The notes under the pieces were generated by a model that did not search any database, had not been told where the DNA came from, and saw only the letters and a program-made list of their open reading frames with translations. Below are positions 34,983-43,544 of a stretch of DNA of 64,000 nt, piece after piece. How positions within the stretch are numbered: the first letter of the stretch is position 1; each line of letters starts with the position of its first letter. The stretch is from Zhongshania sp. (GTDB lineage Bacteria; Pseudomonadota; Gammaproteobacteria; Pseudomonadales; Spongiibacteraceae), in assembly GCF_029212375.1 (NCBI RefSeq), contig NZ_JARGNU010000001.1, positions 186,001 to 250,000 of the forward strand, in the 5' to 3' direction. The position numbers were made by a program, and so were the translations under genes.

Positions 34983-35771
34983 ATGGCGGATGTGTTTCAG
35001 GTGTTTGTGCCACGGGTAATTGAGAATGACAGCGATAGCGATGCACCTGCGGTAGCCGATATTAGTGACAATCCGCAGGGCTACCAAAGCTGGCGGCCTC
35101 CTGAGGTCTCTGCGGCCAATGTTCAGCGGCCCCACGCGGCGCCTAAATCGCAAAGCGTTGAGTCGGTGGTGAATGAACCGCACGTGGTTGCAGATGCCAC
35201 AATTGCTAAAGATGTTTTAGAAGAACAGCGCAAGCAGGCCTATGATGCGGGCTTTCAACAAGGCATGAACGACGCTAAGCAGGAGTCTCAGCGCCTACTG
35301 GCCGAGCAAAGCCAGCAACTGCAGCTGGCTATAGCGACGCTGCGTGAACCGCAAAAATGGATCGACAGCGAGCTAGAGCGCGAGCTGTTTTTAATGACGG
35401 TGGCGATATCAAAACAATTATTGCGCCATGAGCTGAGTGTGCGGCCCGAACTTATTGAAAGCCTTGTTCACAAAGCCGTTGCAGCACTGCCTTTGAGCGA
35501 TAGCGGCTTTGAAATTTTTCTAAATCCCGACGATGCTGAGGTGCTGCGCGGTTTACACGAAGACCGTAACGAGCCCTTAGACCCAACTTGGCGATTAATT
35601 GAAGATCCCGCAATCAGTCGTGGCGGCTGCCGAATTAATGGCGACCACTCACGTATTGACGAACAGTTAGAGACCCGTATTGAGCATGTGGTGGCCGAAA
35701 TGCTGGGCGAGACTATGGTGCCTCAGCGCGCAGCTGACGACGATGCTAATGAGCATGGGAATTCGCGGTGA
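34983..35771 (+). CDS. fliH: flagellar export ATPase regulator FliH
   Basis: This 262-residue cytoplasmic stator of the export ATPase has an N-terminal disordered region, a coiled coil starting near [20 protein letters not shown], and a C-terminal domain with [19 protein letters not shown], close to the FliH/SctL consensus. It overlaps fliI by four bases. Confidence 0.92.
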   Translation: MADVFQVFVPRVIENDSDSDAPAVADISDNPQGYQSWRPPEVSAANVQRPHAAPKSQSVESVVNEPHVVADATIAKDVLEEQRKQAYDAGFQQGMNDAKQESQRLLAEQSQQLQLAIATLREPQKWIDSELERELFLMTVAISKQLLRHELSVRPELIESLVHKAVAALPLSDSGFEIFLNPDDAEVLRGLHEDRNEPLDPTWRLIEDPAISRGGCRINGDHSRIDEQLETRIEHVVAEMLGETMVPQRAADDDANEHGNSR

Positions 35772-37111
35772 GTAATCATTCTAGCGAGGAGTTGCAACAA
35801 CGGTTTGCAATGTATCGCCAGCGCCTTAGTGGCGGAAATAAGCCAATTGTAGAAGGCCAGCTCAAACGGGTGGTGGGCACTATGTTAGAGGCCGTGGGTT
35901 GTAAGGCGCCGGTAGGCGGCTACTGCCTAGTAGAGGCCGCTGACGGCGATTGGCTGGAAACCGAAGTGGTGGGCTTTGCTGGCGATAAAATCCTGCTTAT
36001 GCCGACGGGGGAGTTGCGTGGGGTAATGCCCAATGCTCGGGTGATACCTATTGCCAAGGGCTCAGATTTTCCTGTTGGCGACGAATTATTAGGACGGGTG
36101 CTCGACGGCGCCGCTAAACCCCTCGACGGCAAAGGTCCTTTACACTGCAAGCAAACCCGCTCAATTAACGGCACGCCGATAAACCCGCTATTGCGCCAAC
36201 CTATTCGCGAACCCTTAGACGTCGGTGTGCGCTCGATTAATTCCTTACTCACCGTGGGTCGCGGTCAGCGTCTTGGTCTGTTTGCTGGCAGCGGGGTGGG
36301 TAAAAGCGTACTGCTGGGCATGATGACCCGCTTCACCGAGGCCGATGTGGTGGTGGTGGCGCTAATTGGTGAGCGAGGTCGCGAGGTAAAGGAGTTCATT
36401 GACAGCATTCTTGGCACCGAAGACATGAAGCGGGCGGTGGTCATAGCGACCCCCGCAGATCACCCGCCGCTGATGCGGATGCGCGGCGCATGGCTGGCCA
36501 CGTCTATTGCTGAGCATTTTCGCGATCAGGGCAAGCAAGTGTTATTACTAATGGATTCACTTACCCGTTTCGCGCAAGCTCAACGTGAGGTTGCTTTGGC
36601 CACTGGCGAGCCTCCGGCCACCAAGGGTTACCCGCCCTCGGTGTTTGCTCGCTTGCCGGCACTGGTGGAACGCGCCGGTAATGGTGCGGTTGGCGGTGGC
36701 TCGATTACCGCGTTTTACACGGTGTTGGCCGAGGGTGACGACCAAAACGACCCAATTGTGGATTCGGCGCGGGCTATTCTCGACGGCCATATTGTGCTGT
36801 CGCGAGCCTTGGCCGATGCCGGTCATTTTCCGGCGATTGATGTTGAGCGCTCGGTTAGCCGCGCAATGAACGATATTACCGATAAGAGTCACCAAGAACA
36901 GGTGCGTTATTTTCGGCAAATGTACTCGCTCTACCAGCAAAATCGCGATTTGATTACCATTGGCGCCTACCAGCGCGGTAGCGATACTCGTTTGGATCAC
37001 GCCGTGGCGCTTTGGCCAAACATGGTGAAATTTCTGCAACAGGCCTATGATGAAGCAGAGTCTTTTGACAGTTCGCTTGATCAGCTGAATATTTTGTTAG
37101 ACGACGCATAA
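35768..37111 (+). CDS. fliI: flagellum-specific export ATPase FliI
   Basis: This 447-residue hexameric ATPase energises flagellar export. Walker A is GSGVGKS (174-180), and [22 protein letters not shown] and the conserved [12 protein letters not shown] are present. It is related to the F1 beta subunit. The start is GTG 35768, overlapping the fliH stop codon. Confidence 0.96.
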   Translation: MSNHSSEELQQRFAMYRQRLSGGNKPIVEGQLKRVVGTMLEAVGCKAPVGGYCLVEAADGDWLETEVVGFAGDKILLMPTGELRGVMPNARVIPIAKGSDFPVGDELLGRVLDGAAKPLDGKGPLHCKQTRSINGTPINPLLRQPIREPLDVGVRSINSLLTVGRGQRLGLFAGSGVGKSVLLGMMTRFTEADVVVVALIGERGREVKEFIDSILGTEDMKRAVVIATPADHPPLMRMRGAWLATSIAEHFRDQGKQVLLLMDSLTRFAQAQREVALATGEPPATKGYPPSVFARLPALVERAGNGAVGGGSITAFYTVLAEGDDQNDPIVDSARAILDGHIVLSRALADAGHFPAIDVERSVSRAMNDITDKSHQEQVRYFRQMYSLYQQNRDLITIGAYQRGSDTRLDHAVALWPNMVKFLQQAYDEAESFDSSLDQLNILLDDA

Positions 37112-37126
37112 GCTAAAGGAGGCTTT

Positions 37127-37588
37127 ATGAAAAAATCCCAGCGTATGCAAACCGTAAATACTTTGGCCGAGCGCAAGGAACAGGAGCAGGCCAAACGTTT
37201 TGCGAAAAGCCAAAAGCACTACGACCATCAACAAAAAAAATATGATGAGTTACAGCAGTATTATCGCGAGTACGCGGATGCCAGTCACAACCAGACTGCC
37301 CAAAAATTAGATTTAAGTCGCTTACAAGAAACTCGCCAATTTATGAGCAAACTCGCCAAGGCTATTGCACTGCAAGCCGAAGCCGTTGAGCGCGCCGAGC
37401 TTAATCTTAGCAATGAGCGTCAAAACTGGATGGACAGCCGCTGTCGCGCCATGAGTTTAGAAAAGCTGACCGATCGCTACCGCGCGCAGGAACAGCAGCA
37501 GCTCAATACCGAAGAACAGCGTCAAGCAGATGACCTCAGCAGTCAGCGTTTTGTGTGGTCGGCCCGTCAGTCCAGCGATATGGCATAG
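37127..37588 (+). CDS. fliJ: flagellar export protein FliJ
   Basis: This 153-residue, highly charged and helical protein forms the coiled-coil stalk of the export ATPase. Size and place between fliI and fliK fit, and the protein is Gln/Glu/Lys-rich throughout, as is usual. AAGGAGG lies seven bases before the start codon. Confidence 0.88.
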   Translation: MKKSQRMQTVNTLAERKEQEQAKRFAKSQKHYDHQQKKYDELQQYYREYADASHNQTAQKLDLSRLQETRQFMSKLAKAIALQAEAVERAELNLSNERQNWMDSRCRAMSLEKLTDRYRAQEQQQLNTEEQRQADDLSSQRFVWSARQSSDMA

Positions 37589-37666
37589 GCCTTGCTCTAA
37601 TCCTAATATTGCCGGAAATTTGCCTAGGGCCTGCCGGCGCTAATTAATTTATATAGGTTACAGACT

Positions 37667-38911
37667 ATGCCGTCTAGCTCACTGCCCGCGCTGAGTAGCA
37701 GCGACGTAAATCAACAGAGCCGCGCTTCTGTAAAGGCGGCAAATTCGAGTGATTCCGCCTCGCAATTGCCCTTTAATCAACTACTTGCCGGTAAAATGGG
37801 CGATGCTGCTAATCCTCAATCAACTGCGAACGCAGCGGTAGATACAGACCAAACTCAGGTAGCGGCCAGCGACGCCGACGATGCCGCGAGTGTATTATTG
37901 CTCAATGACGCTAATGGCAAGGCCTTGCCGCTTACCGGCAAAGAATTGCCGATTATTACACCGCTAGTAACTGCTGGGAATGAGCTCACTGATGCCGGCG
38001 CAGATCTCGACGCAGAAAATGCCCTAGTGAATTGGCAGCAAGTGCAAATCGACTGGTCGCGTACCCAGCTTGGCACTGGTAAAGGTCTTGATGATGCCAG
38101 CTTGAGCGCTGGCAATCGCGGCCAGCAGGCGGTAGATCAATTGTTATTGCAGCAGGAAAAACTGCTCCAAGGCGAAAACCAAGCTAAGTCGAATCTGCTC
38201 TTGGCTGGTGTTAATAGTCAGGGCTCCCAGGCAGCGCCGGCAGGCGGCTTCGCTGCGGCACTGCAGGGCGCGGTTGCCGCCGGTGAAGGTCTTGGCTTGG
38301 CGCAGGCAAAGGGCCAGCAATCCGAAAGTTTTAGTGTAGATGAAGACTTTGCCGACTTGGCGGCCTTGTCGCAATTAAAAGGCACCCTAACTAGCGCCAA
38401 CGGCGCGGCGCCACGGGCGGCAGTGACTTTAACAATGAATCAGAGTTTGGTCGACAACCCTGCGTGGGGCCAAGCTATGGCGGCACGCATTGGCATGATG
38501 ATGAATAATGGCGTGCATACCGCAACCATGCAGTTGAACCCTGCCGAACTGGGCAGTATTCATATTCAGTTGTCCATGCACGGCGACAACACCTCGGTGC
38601 AGTTTCAAACCCAAAATGGCGACACCAGTGATTTGATTGAGAAAATGTTACCGCGCTTACACAGCGGTCTGGAACAACAGGGTTTGCGCTTGGACGAGGT
38701 GAAAATCAGCCACAACCCAAACTTGGGTAACGGCACCGCAGCCAATGGCAATCAGCAGTTTGCTGGCGAGTCTGCGGGGCAGGGTGAGGCTTCGTCGCGA
38801 GGTAGTAATTCAGGTTTGGCCAATAGTGGTGGCCACGATGATGAGTTGGCCGCACCACTCGATATGTCGACGCTCGGTGCTAGTAAGCTAGCGGTGGACT
38901 ATTACGCTTAA
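37667..38911 (+). CDS. fliK: flagellar hook-length control protein FliK
   Basis: This 414-residue exported protein measures hook length and switches the export specificity of FlhB. The N-terminal two-thirds are low-complexity; the C-terminal hook domain has the conserved LNPAELGSIHIQLSMHGDN and LPRLHSGLEQQGLRLDEVKI. In Pseudomonas fliL follows; here the next gene is metabolic and a terminator comes first, so the flagellar block ends here. Confidence 0.93.
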   Translation: MPSSSLPALSSSDVNQQSRASVKAANSSDSASQLPFNQLLAGKMGDAANPQSTANAAVDTDQTQVAASDADDAASVLLLNDANGKALPLTGKELPIITPLVTAGNELTDAGADLDAENALVNWQQVQIDWSRTQLGTGKGLDDASLSAGNRGQQAVDQLLLQQEKLLQGENQAKSNLLLAGVNSQGSQAAPAGGFAAALQGAVAAGEGLGLAQAKGQQSESFSVDEDFADLAALSQLKGTLTSANGAAPRAAVTLTMNQSLVDNPAWGQAMAARIGMMMNNGVHTATMQLNPAELGSIHIQLSMHGDNTSVQFQTQNGDTSDLIEKMLPRLHSGLEQQGLRLDEVKISHNPNLGNGTAANGNQQFAGESAGQGEASSRGSNSGLANSGGHDDELAAPLDMSTLGASKLAVDYYA

Positions 38912-38940
38912 GGCTAATCTAGGATAAGAGATATACACAA

Positions 38941-38968
38941 AAAGGGGCTTAAATAGCCCCTTTAATTT
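38941..38968. terminator. bidirectional terminator between fliK and the acyl-CoA dehydrogenase gene
   Basis: AAAGGGGCT (38941-38949) and AGCCCCTTT (38955-38963) form a nine-pair stem with a five-base loop. A/T-rich sequence flanks both sides, so it can end transcripts from the two convergent genes. Confidence 0.8.
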
Positions 38969-38997
38969 TCCTATTGAAAACGGCTTTGTTGGCCGAC

Positions 38998-40146
38998 TTA
39001 TTTTAGCAAGTCGCGACCAATTATTAGCTTCATTACCTCGTTTGTACCCGCGTATATGCGCTGTACCCGTGAGTCGGCAAACGCGCGCGCCACGGGGTAT
39101 TCCCACATAAAGCCGTAACCGCCGTGCAATTGCAGGCACTCATCAACTACTTTGCACTGTAAGTCAGTGGTGAGTAGCTTGGCCTTGGCGGCCATTACAG
39201 AATCAAACTTGTGTTCAATATGCAATTCTAGGCAGCGATCAAGGAAGACTCTTGCCGCGCTTACTTGGGTTTCCAGCTCGGCCAGCTTGAACTGGGTGTT
39301 TTGGAAAGTGGCCACGGTTTTGCCAAAGGCGTTACGCTCTTTAACGTAGGCAATGGTTTGTTCAAGAATGGATTCCGCGCAGGCAATGGCCAGTATCGAC
39401 ACATTCAGGCGTTCTTGGGGTAGGTCTTGCATCATATAGATGAAGCCCATGCCTTCTTCGCCCAGCAGCTGATCTTTAGACACGCGTACGTCTTGGAAGA
39501 ACAGCTCAGAGGTGTCTTGAGCCTTAAGGCCGATTTTTTCTAAGTTAGTGCCTTTGCTAAAACCGAGGGTGCCCGCTTCAAGCAAGAATAAACTAATACC
39601 CTTGGCGCCGGCGCTAGGGTCGGTTTTGGCAACCACAATCACGAGGTCTGCGAGCTGGCCGTTGGTGATAAAGGTTTTAGAACCGTTAATGATGTAGTCG
39701 TCACCGTCTTTAACAGCGGTGGTTTTAATACCTTGTAAATCAGAGCCAGCAGCGGGTTCGGTCATGGCGATGGCCATGATGATTTCACCGGTAACGCATT
39801 TAGGCAGGTATTTTTGCTTTTGGGCTTCGCTACCGTAACGCTCAATGTAGGGCACGGCGATGTCTGAGTGTAAGCCCCAGCCAATACCGGTTAGGCCTGA
39901 ACGGCCACATTCTTCGTCAACAATGGCGTTGTAGCGAAAATCGACGCCAACACCGCCGTATTCTTCGGCAACACTCGGCGAGAGAAAACCCTGCTCTCCA
40001 GCTTTGGTCCAGAGCGCGCGATCGACCTGGCCGTCTTTCTCCCACTGGGCGTGGTAGGGCGCGGCTTCGGTTTCTAGAAACTTGCGGACCGAGCCGCGAA
40101 ACAATTCATGCTCTTCTTCGTAAACAGTTCTTGGGATCATCGCCAT
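38998..40146 (-). CDS. acyl-CoA dehydrogenase (long-chain type)
   Basis: This 382-residue flavoenzyme catalyses the first step of fatty-acyl-CoA oxidation. Signatures are AMTEPAAGSDLQGIKTTA and QLHGGYGFMWEYPVARAFAD. The motif YAGTNEVMK has Ala where medium- and short-chain enzymes carry the catalytic Glu (YEGT). LCAD and isovaleryl enzymes also lack that Glu and use one in an earlier helix; a candidate lies in ACAESILEQT. I start it at ATG 40146, seven bases after GGAGG, which removes 74 residues of upstream reading frame. It is divergent from the thioesterase gene. Confidence 0.93.
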   Translation of the reverse strand: MAMIPRTVYEEEHELFRGSVRKFLETEAAPYHAQWEKDGQVDRALWTKAGEQGFLSPSVAEEYGGVGVDFRYNAIVDEECGRSGLTGIGWGLHSDIAVPYIERYGSEAQKQKYLPKCVTGEIIMAIAMTEPAAGSDLQGIKTTAVKDGDDYIINGSKTFITNGQLADLVIVVAKTDPSAGAKGISLFLLEAGTLGFSKGTNLEKIGLKAQDTSELFFQDVRVSKDQLLGEEGMGFIYMMQDLPQERLNVSILAIACAESILEQTIAYVKERNAFGKTVATFQNTQFKLAELETQVSAARVFLDRCLELHIEHKFDSVMAAKAKLLTTDLQCKVVDECLQLHGGYGFMWEYPVARAFADSRVQRIYAGTNEVMKLIIGRDLLK

Positions 40147-40273
40147 GGGGTATCCTCCGAAAGATAAGGTGGTTATTATTCTACCTATGTTAGCACAGTA
40201 AACTTGTAATGCCAGTGGATATTTTCTGCTGTAATTTACGGTCTGCTTTCCCCATGTGCTGTTGAGGATTGAT

Positions 40274-40693
40274 ATGAGTATTTGGAAAAACACCCTTAGT
40301 TTAGACCAAGCGAATGCAACGATGGCTAATACCCTTTGCGAGGTATTGGATATTAAGATTACTGACATTGGCGCCGATTATGTTGCTGGCACCATGCCCG
40401 TTGATAAACGCACCCACCAGCCTTTTGGCATCCTCCACGGCGGTGCGTCGGTGGTATTGGCTGAATCGCTGGGCAGCTTCGCGGCTAATTTAGCCTGTGA
40501 GTCTGGCTTCGTCTGCGTGGGTTTAGACATTAACGCCAACCACATTCGCTCGGTACGCAGCGGTTTAGTTACCGGTGTAGCCAAAGCCGTGCATGTCGGC
40601 CGCCGCACCCAAGTATGGGAAATTCGGATTGCCGATGAAGACGATAACACCGCGTGTGTGTCGCGGCTGACAATGGCGGTGATAGAAGCTTAG
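40274..40693 (+). CDS. hotdog-fold acyl-CoA thioesterase (MenI/YdiI-like)
   Basis: This 139-residue protein matches the PaaI/YdiI hotdog thioesterases. HQPFGILHGGASVVLAESLGS contains the conserved HGG and the catalytic Glu of that family. The natural substrate is uncertain: in E. coli YdiI (MenI) acts on DHNA-CoA, but the divergent acyl-CoA dehydrogenase suggests a fatty or aromatic acyl-CoA. ATG 40274 follows GAGG by about six bases. Confidence 0.88.
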   Translation: MSIWKNTLSLDQANATMANTLCEVLDIKITDIGADYVAGTMPVDKRTHQPFGILHGGASVVLAESLGSFAANLACESGFVCVGLDINANHIRSVRSGLVTGVAKAVHVGRRTQVWEIRIADEDDNTACVSRLTMAVIEA

Positions 40694-40852
40694 TCGGAGG
40701 TCGGGTGTCTGACGTCAGACGTGAAAGCACGGCATTGTTAGCGTCTACTGCTGCTGGCTGTGACAGCGTAATGCTTGACGGGAAAGGGGAAGCGCTTAGG
40801 CAAAAATCAGTGCGCGGTTTGGTTTTGCGTCTGATGTCTCCCATCTAGCATC
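40694..40852. repeat. palindromic repeat cluster D
   Basis: GTCGGAGGTCGGGTGTCTGA begins at the stop codon of the thioesterase gene and is followed by CGTCAGACG. ATGCTTGACGGGAAAG (about 40770) faces GCGTCTGATGTCTCCCATC (about 40829). Both unit types of the repeat family occur, and the cluster fills the gap to trmH. Confidence 0.8.
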
Positions 40853-40921
40853 TCCCCAGTATTTCCCCGAATGCTTGTGCTGCTGTAAGCTAACGGCCCA
40901 ATTTATTTTGAGGCCACAACA

Positions 40922-41617
40922 ATGACCGCAGCACGCTTCCAACGCCTGCGTCAGGTTTTAGAATTCCGCCAGCCGGATCTTACGATTGTTACTGACAATG
41001 TTCACAAAAGCCGTAATCTCTCGGCGATTGTGCGCACCGCCGATGCGGCGGGTATTGGCGGTATGCATTGTGTTATTCCCGACAAAGACTACAAGGCCTT
41101 TCGCGGTACTGCTATGGGTTCGCACAGCTGGGTTAAGGTTGCGCGCGAGACCGATGTAACAGCTGCCTTAACGCCGTTTAAAGCACAGGGTTATCAAGTG
41201 TTGGCTGCGCATTTAGGCGAGGGCGCGCTTGATTTTCGCGAGCCGGATTACACGAAACCGACAGTAATTTTGATGGGCGCAGAAAAACTAGGCGTGAGCT
41301 CCGCAGGCTGCGAGTTGGCCGACGCATTTATTACCATTCCGATGATGGGTATGGTGCAGTCGTTTAATGTTTCGGTAGCGGCGGGAATAATCTTGGCTGA
41401 GGTACAGCGCCAGCGGCAGTTGGCGGGGCTTTACAAGCAGCGTCGTCTCGATGATGAAGTTTATCAGCGCACTTTGTTTGAATGGGCGCAACCGAAGATA
41501 AGCGAGTACTGCCGCGCCAATGGTTTGGCATACCCACCTTTAGATGAGGATGGTGAATTGCTCGATGGCTTAGGCTGGCAGTTGGCTGTGCGGGAAGGGC
41601 GGGCGTTGGATGTCTGA
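40922..41617 (+). CDS. trmH: tRNA (guanosine(18)-2'-O)-methyltransferase
   Basis: This 231-residue SpoU-family enzyme methylates the ribose of G18 in the D-loop of tRNAs using SAM. NVHKSRNLSAIVRTADAAGI is motif 1, PTVILMGAEKLGVS is motif 2 and IPMMGMVQSFNVSVAAGIIL is motif 3 of the SPOUT knot. Length equals that of E. coli TrmH (229). The last codons and stop (LDV then TGA) lie inside repeat cluster E. Confidence 0.95.
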   Translation: MTAARFQRLRQVLEFRQPDLTIVTDNVHKSRNLSAIVRTADAAGIGGMHCVIPDKDYKAFRGTAMGSHSWVKVARETDVTAALTPFKAQGYQVLAAHLGEGALDFREPDYTKPTVILMGAEKLGVSSAGCELADAFITIPMMGMVQSFNVSVAAGIILAEVQRQRQLAGLYKQRRLDDEVYQRTLFEWAQPKISEYCRANGLAYPPLDEDGELLDGLGWQLAVREGRALDV

Positions 41618-41740
41618 AATCGTGTTGCGGTATGCTTGACGGAAGATGACAAACGCTAAAGGCGAGTCGGATGTCTGACGTTCAGTAAGCGGCTAAGAAC
41701 ATTCTTTTGCGTCTCCTATCTCCCGTCAAGTATTGCGCGA
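41605..41740. repeat. palindromic repeat cluster E, overlapping the trmH stop
   Basis: GTTGGATGTCTGA covers the trmH stop codon. Then come ATGCTTGACGGAAGATG (about 41633), GTCGGATGTCTGACGTTC (about 41667) and GCGTCTCC...CTCCCGTCAAGTA (about 41709-41733). The last unit ends seven bases before the stop codon of the convergent LysR gene. Confidence 0.8.
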
Positions 41741-42625
41741 TTACTCTCCCATCTTGCTACACAAATTTATCCAAAATTCGACGGCAGCTTTGTTGTGGCG
41801 TTGCTTGGGCAGGGCAAAGTAAAACATTCGTGTCATGTCGCGATTGGCGAGCTTTAAGGGCACTAAATCGCCATTGCGAAAATCATTTTGCAATACCACT
41901 TTGGACAGACAGCCTATGCCGAGGCCGGATTCCACGGCGCTTTTTATGGCTTCGTTGTGTTTGAACTCACGGTAAATTTCAATTTCTGGCAGCAGGCCAG
42001 TGAGGGCGCGGTCGAAGGTGTGGCGCGCGCCGGAGTCGGGTTCCCGCAAAATCCAACGGGCGGCTTTAATATCGTCGTCATTGAGAATACCTTTTTGCGC
42101 CAAGGGGTGGGTGGCACTGCAAAATGCCACTAGCTCGTCCTCCTTCCAAGGGATGAGTTCTAGTTCGCGGTGCTGTACTTCGCGCTCGATCATGCCTACG
42201 TCGACCTCGTAATTCAGTACTTTGGCAACCACGTCGGGGGTGTTGGCAGTGTCGAATTGCACGTCAGCGTCGGGGTATTGGTTCAGGTACTCGGCGAGGT
42301 AGCGCACCACCAAATGGTTGCCGATGGTAAAACTGGCGCCCACCCGCAGGTGGCCAATTTCGCTGTGGAGCTTGAGGGCGTCGTCAAACTGCTGGCAGTG
42401 GGCAAAAAGGGTTTCGGCTTTTTTGCGCAGGGTGTGGCCAATGGCGTTAAGTTTAATCTTGTTGCCTTGGCGGTCGAAGAGGGTGACACCATAGGCTTTT
42501 TCCAAGCTTTGCAGGGAGGCGCTGGCGGCTGATTGCGAGAGGTGTAGCTGGTCGGCGGCCTTGGACACGCTTTGAAATTTGGCAACGCTGAGAAAAATCT
42601 CTAATTGGCGAATAGTGAAATTCAT
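41741..42625 (-). CDS. LysR-family transcriptional regulator
   Basis: This 294-residue protein has an N-terminal winged helix-turn-helix (TIRQLEIFLSVAKFQSVSKA, then ADQLHLSQSAASASLQSLE) and a C-terminal periplasmic-binding-like effector domain. ATG 42625 gives the standard LysR start; a longer frame is unlikely. It is divergent from cysC-sat, and a 33-base palindrome lies in between, so it probably controls sulfate activation and itself. It does not look like CysB, which is about 324 residues. The effector is unknown. Confidence 0.9.
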   Translation of the reverse strand: MNFTIRQLEIFLSVAKFQSVSKAADQLHLSQSAASASLQSLEKAYGVTLFDRQGNKIKLNAIGHTLRKKAETLFAHCQQFDDALKLHSEIGHLRVGASFTIGNHLVVRYLAEYLNQYPDADVQFDTANTPDVVAKVLNYEVDVGMIEREVQHRELELIPWKEDELVAFCSATHPLAQKGILNDDDIKAARWILREPDSGARHTFDRALTGLLPEIEIYREFKHNEAIKSAVESGLGIGCLSKVVLQNDFRNGDLVPLKLANRDMTRMFYFALPKQRHNKAAVEFWINLCSKMGE

Positions 42626-42650
42626 CGGTATCTGACCTTGGTGATGGCGA

Positions 42651-42683
42651 ATAGTCAGTATCGACAAAATCGATACTGACTAT
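42651..42683. promoter_or_regulatory. 33-base perfect palindrome between lysR and cysC
   Basis: ATAGTCAGTATCGA (42651-42664) and TCGATACTGACTAT (42670-42683) are perfect 14-base inverted arms with a five-base spacer, CAAAA. TATAAT begins at 42681, inside the right arm. The palindrome is 26 bases from the lysR start codon and about 140 from cysC, which suits a LysR operator acting on both genes. Confidence 0.75.
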
Positions 42684-42825
42684 AATAATATCCTGTTTTA
42701 CTTGTGATAAAAATGCTTTTACTATGGCGCCTTCAGAGTTAAGCGAGCTAGGTAGACCCACGCTTAGTTTAAGACAGGTTTTCGATAAATAATTTGATGA
42801 TCAGCAGCCCAGCGGAGTTGAATAC

Positions 42826-43437
42826 ATGACTGAAGTTAAAGCAACCAATGTACATTGGCATGACGGCGAAGTGAGCCGTGAAGACCGCAATGCCTTGTTA
42901 AAGCAAAAAGGCGCCACCTTGTGGTTTACCGGCCTGTCTGGCAGCGGTAAAAGCACTGTTGCCGTTGCATTAGAAAAAGCCCTGATGGACAAAGGCCATC
43001 TTTGCTATCGTTTAGACGGCGACAATATCCGCTTGGGCATTAACAAGAATTTGGGTTTTAGCGCCGAAGACCGCACTGAAAATATCCGCCGCATTGGCGA
43101 AATTTCTAAGCTGTTTGTCGACACTGGCGTTATCGTATTGTCTAGCTTTGTTAGCCCTTACCGCGCCGATCGCGATATTGTTCGCGACCTGCACGTGGCT
43201 GGCGATATGGACTTCATCGAAGTTCACGTTGATGTACCCTTGGAAGTAGCGGAAGAGCGTGACCCTAAAGGCCTGTACAAAAAAGCCCGCGCCGGCGAAA
43301 TTAAAAACTTCACCGGTATTTCCGATCCCTATGAAGCGCCACTTAAGCCTGAGCTGGTATTAAACAGCCACGAGCAGAGCTTGGAAGAAGAAGTGGCAGT
43401 GCTGTTGGAAATGTTGGCAGCGCGCGGACTTATTTAA
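42826..43437 (+). CDS. cysC: adenylylsulfate (APS) kinase
   Basis: This 203-residue enzyme phosphorylates APS to PAPS. The P-loop is GLSGSGKST (36-44). LDGDNIRLGINKNLGFSAEDR, FVSPYRADRD and GLYKKARAGEIKNFTGISDPY are APS-kinase motifs. GGAG lies eight bases before the ATG. It is the first gene of a cysC-sat pair, divergent from a LysR regulator. A reductase (cysH) is not in the window. Confidence 0.96.
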   Translation: MTEVKATNVHWHDGEVSREDRNALLKQKGATLWFTGLSGSGKSTVAVALEKALMDKGHLCYRLDGDNIRLGINKNLGFSAEDRTENIRRIGEISKLFVDTGVIVLSSFVSPYRADRDIVRDLHVAGDMDFIEVHVDVPLEVAEERDPKGLYKKARAGEIKNFTGISDPYEAPLKPELVLNSHEQSLEEEVAVLLEMLAARGLI

Positions 43438-43441
43438 AGCA

Positions 43442-43522
43442 GGTCTGGCGTCGGAGGTCAGAAGTCTGACGTTCACGCTGTATTTATATTTTCGTCCGAC
43501 GTCAGACACCCGACGTCGGACT
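43442..43522. repeat. palindromic repeat F between cysC and sat
   Basis: GCGTCGGAGGTCAGAAGTCT (43448-43467) with GACGTT, and the inverse GTCCGACGTCAGACACCCG (43494-43512) with ACGTCGGAC, form a long imperfect stem with an AT-rich loop. It lies inside a likely operon, so it may form a stable hairpin in the cysC-sat mRNA. Confidence 0.8.
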
Positions 43523-43544
43523 AATTAATCAATGGAGTTCCAAA

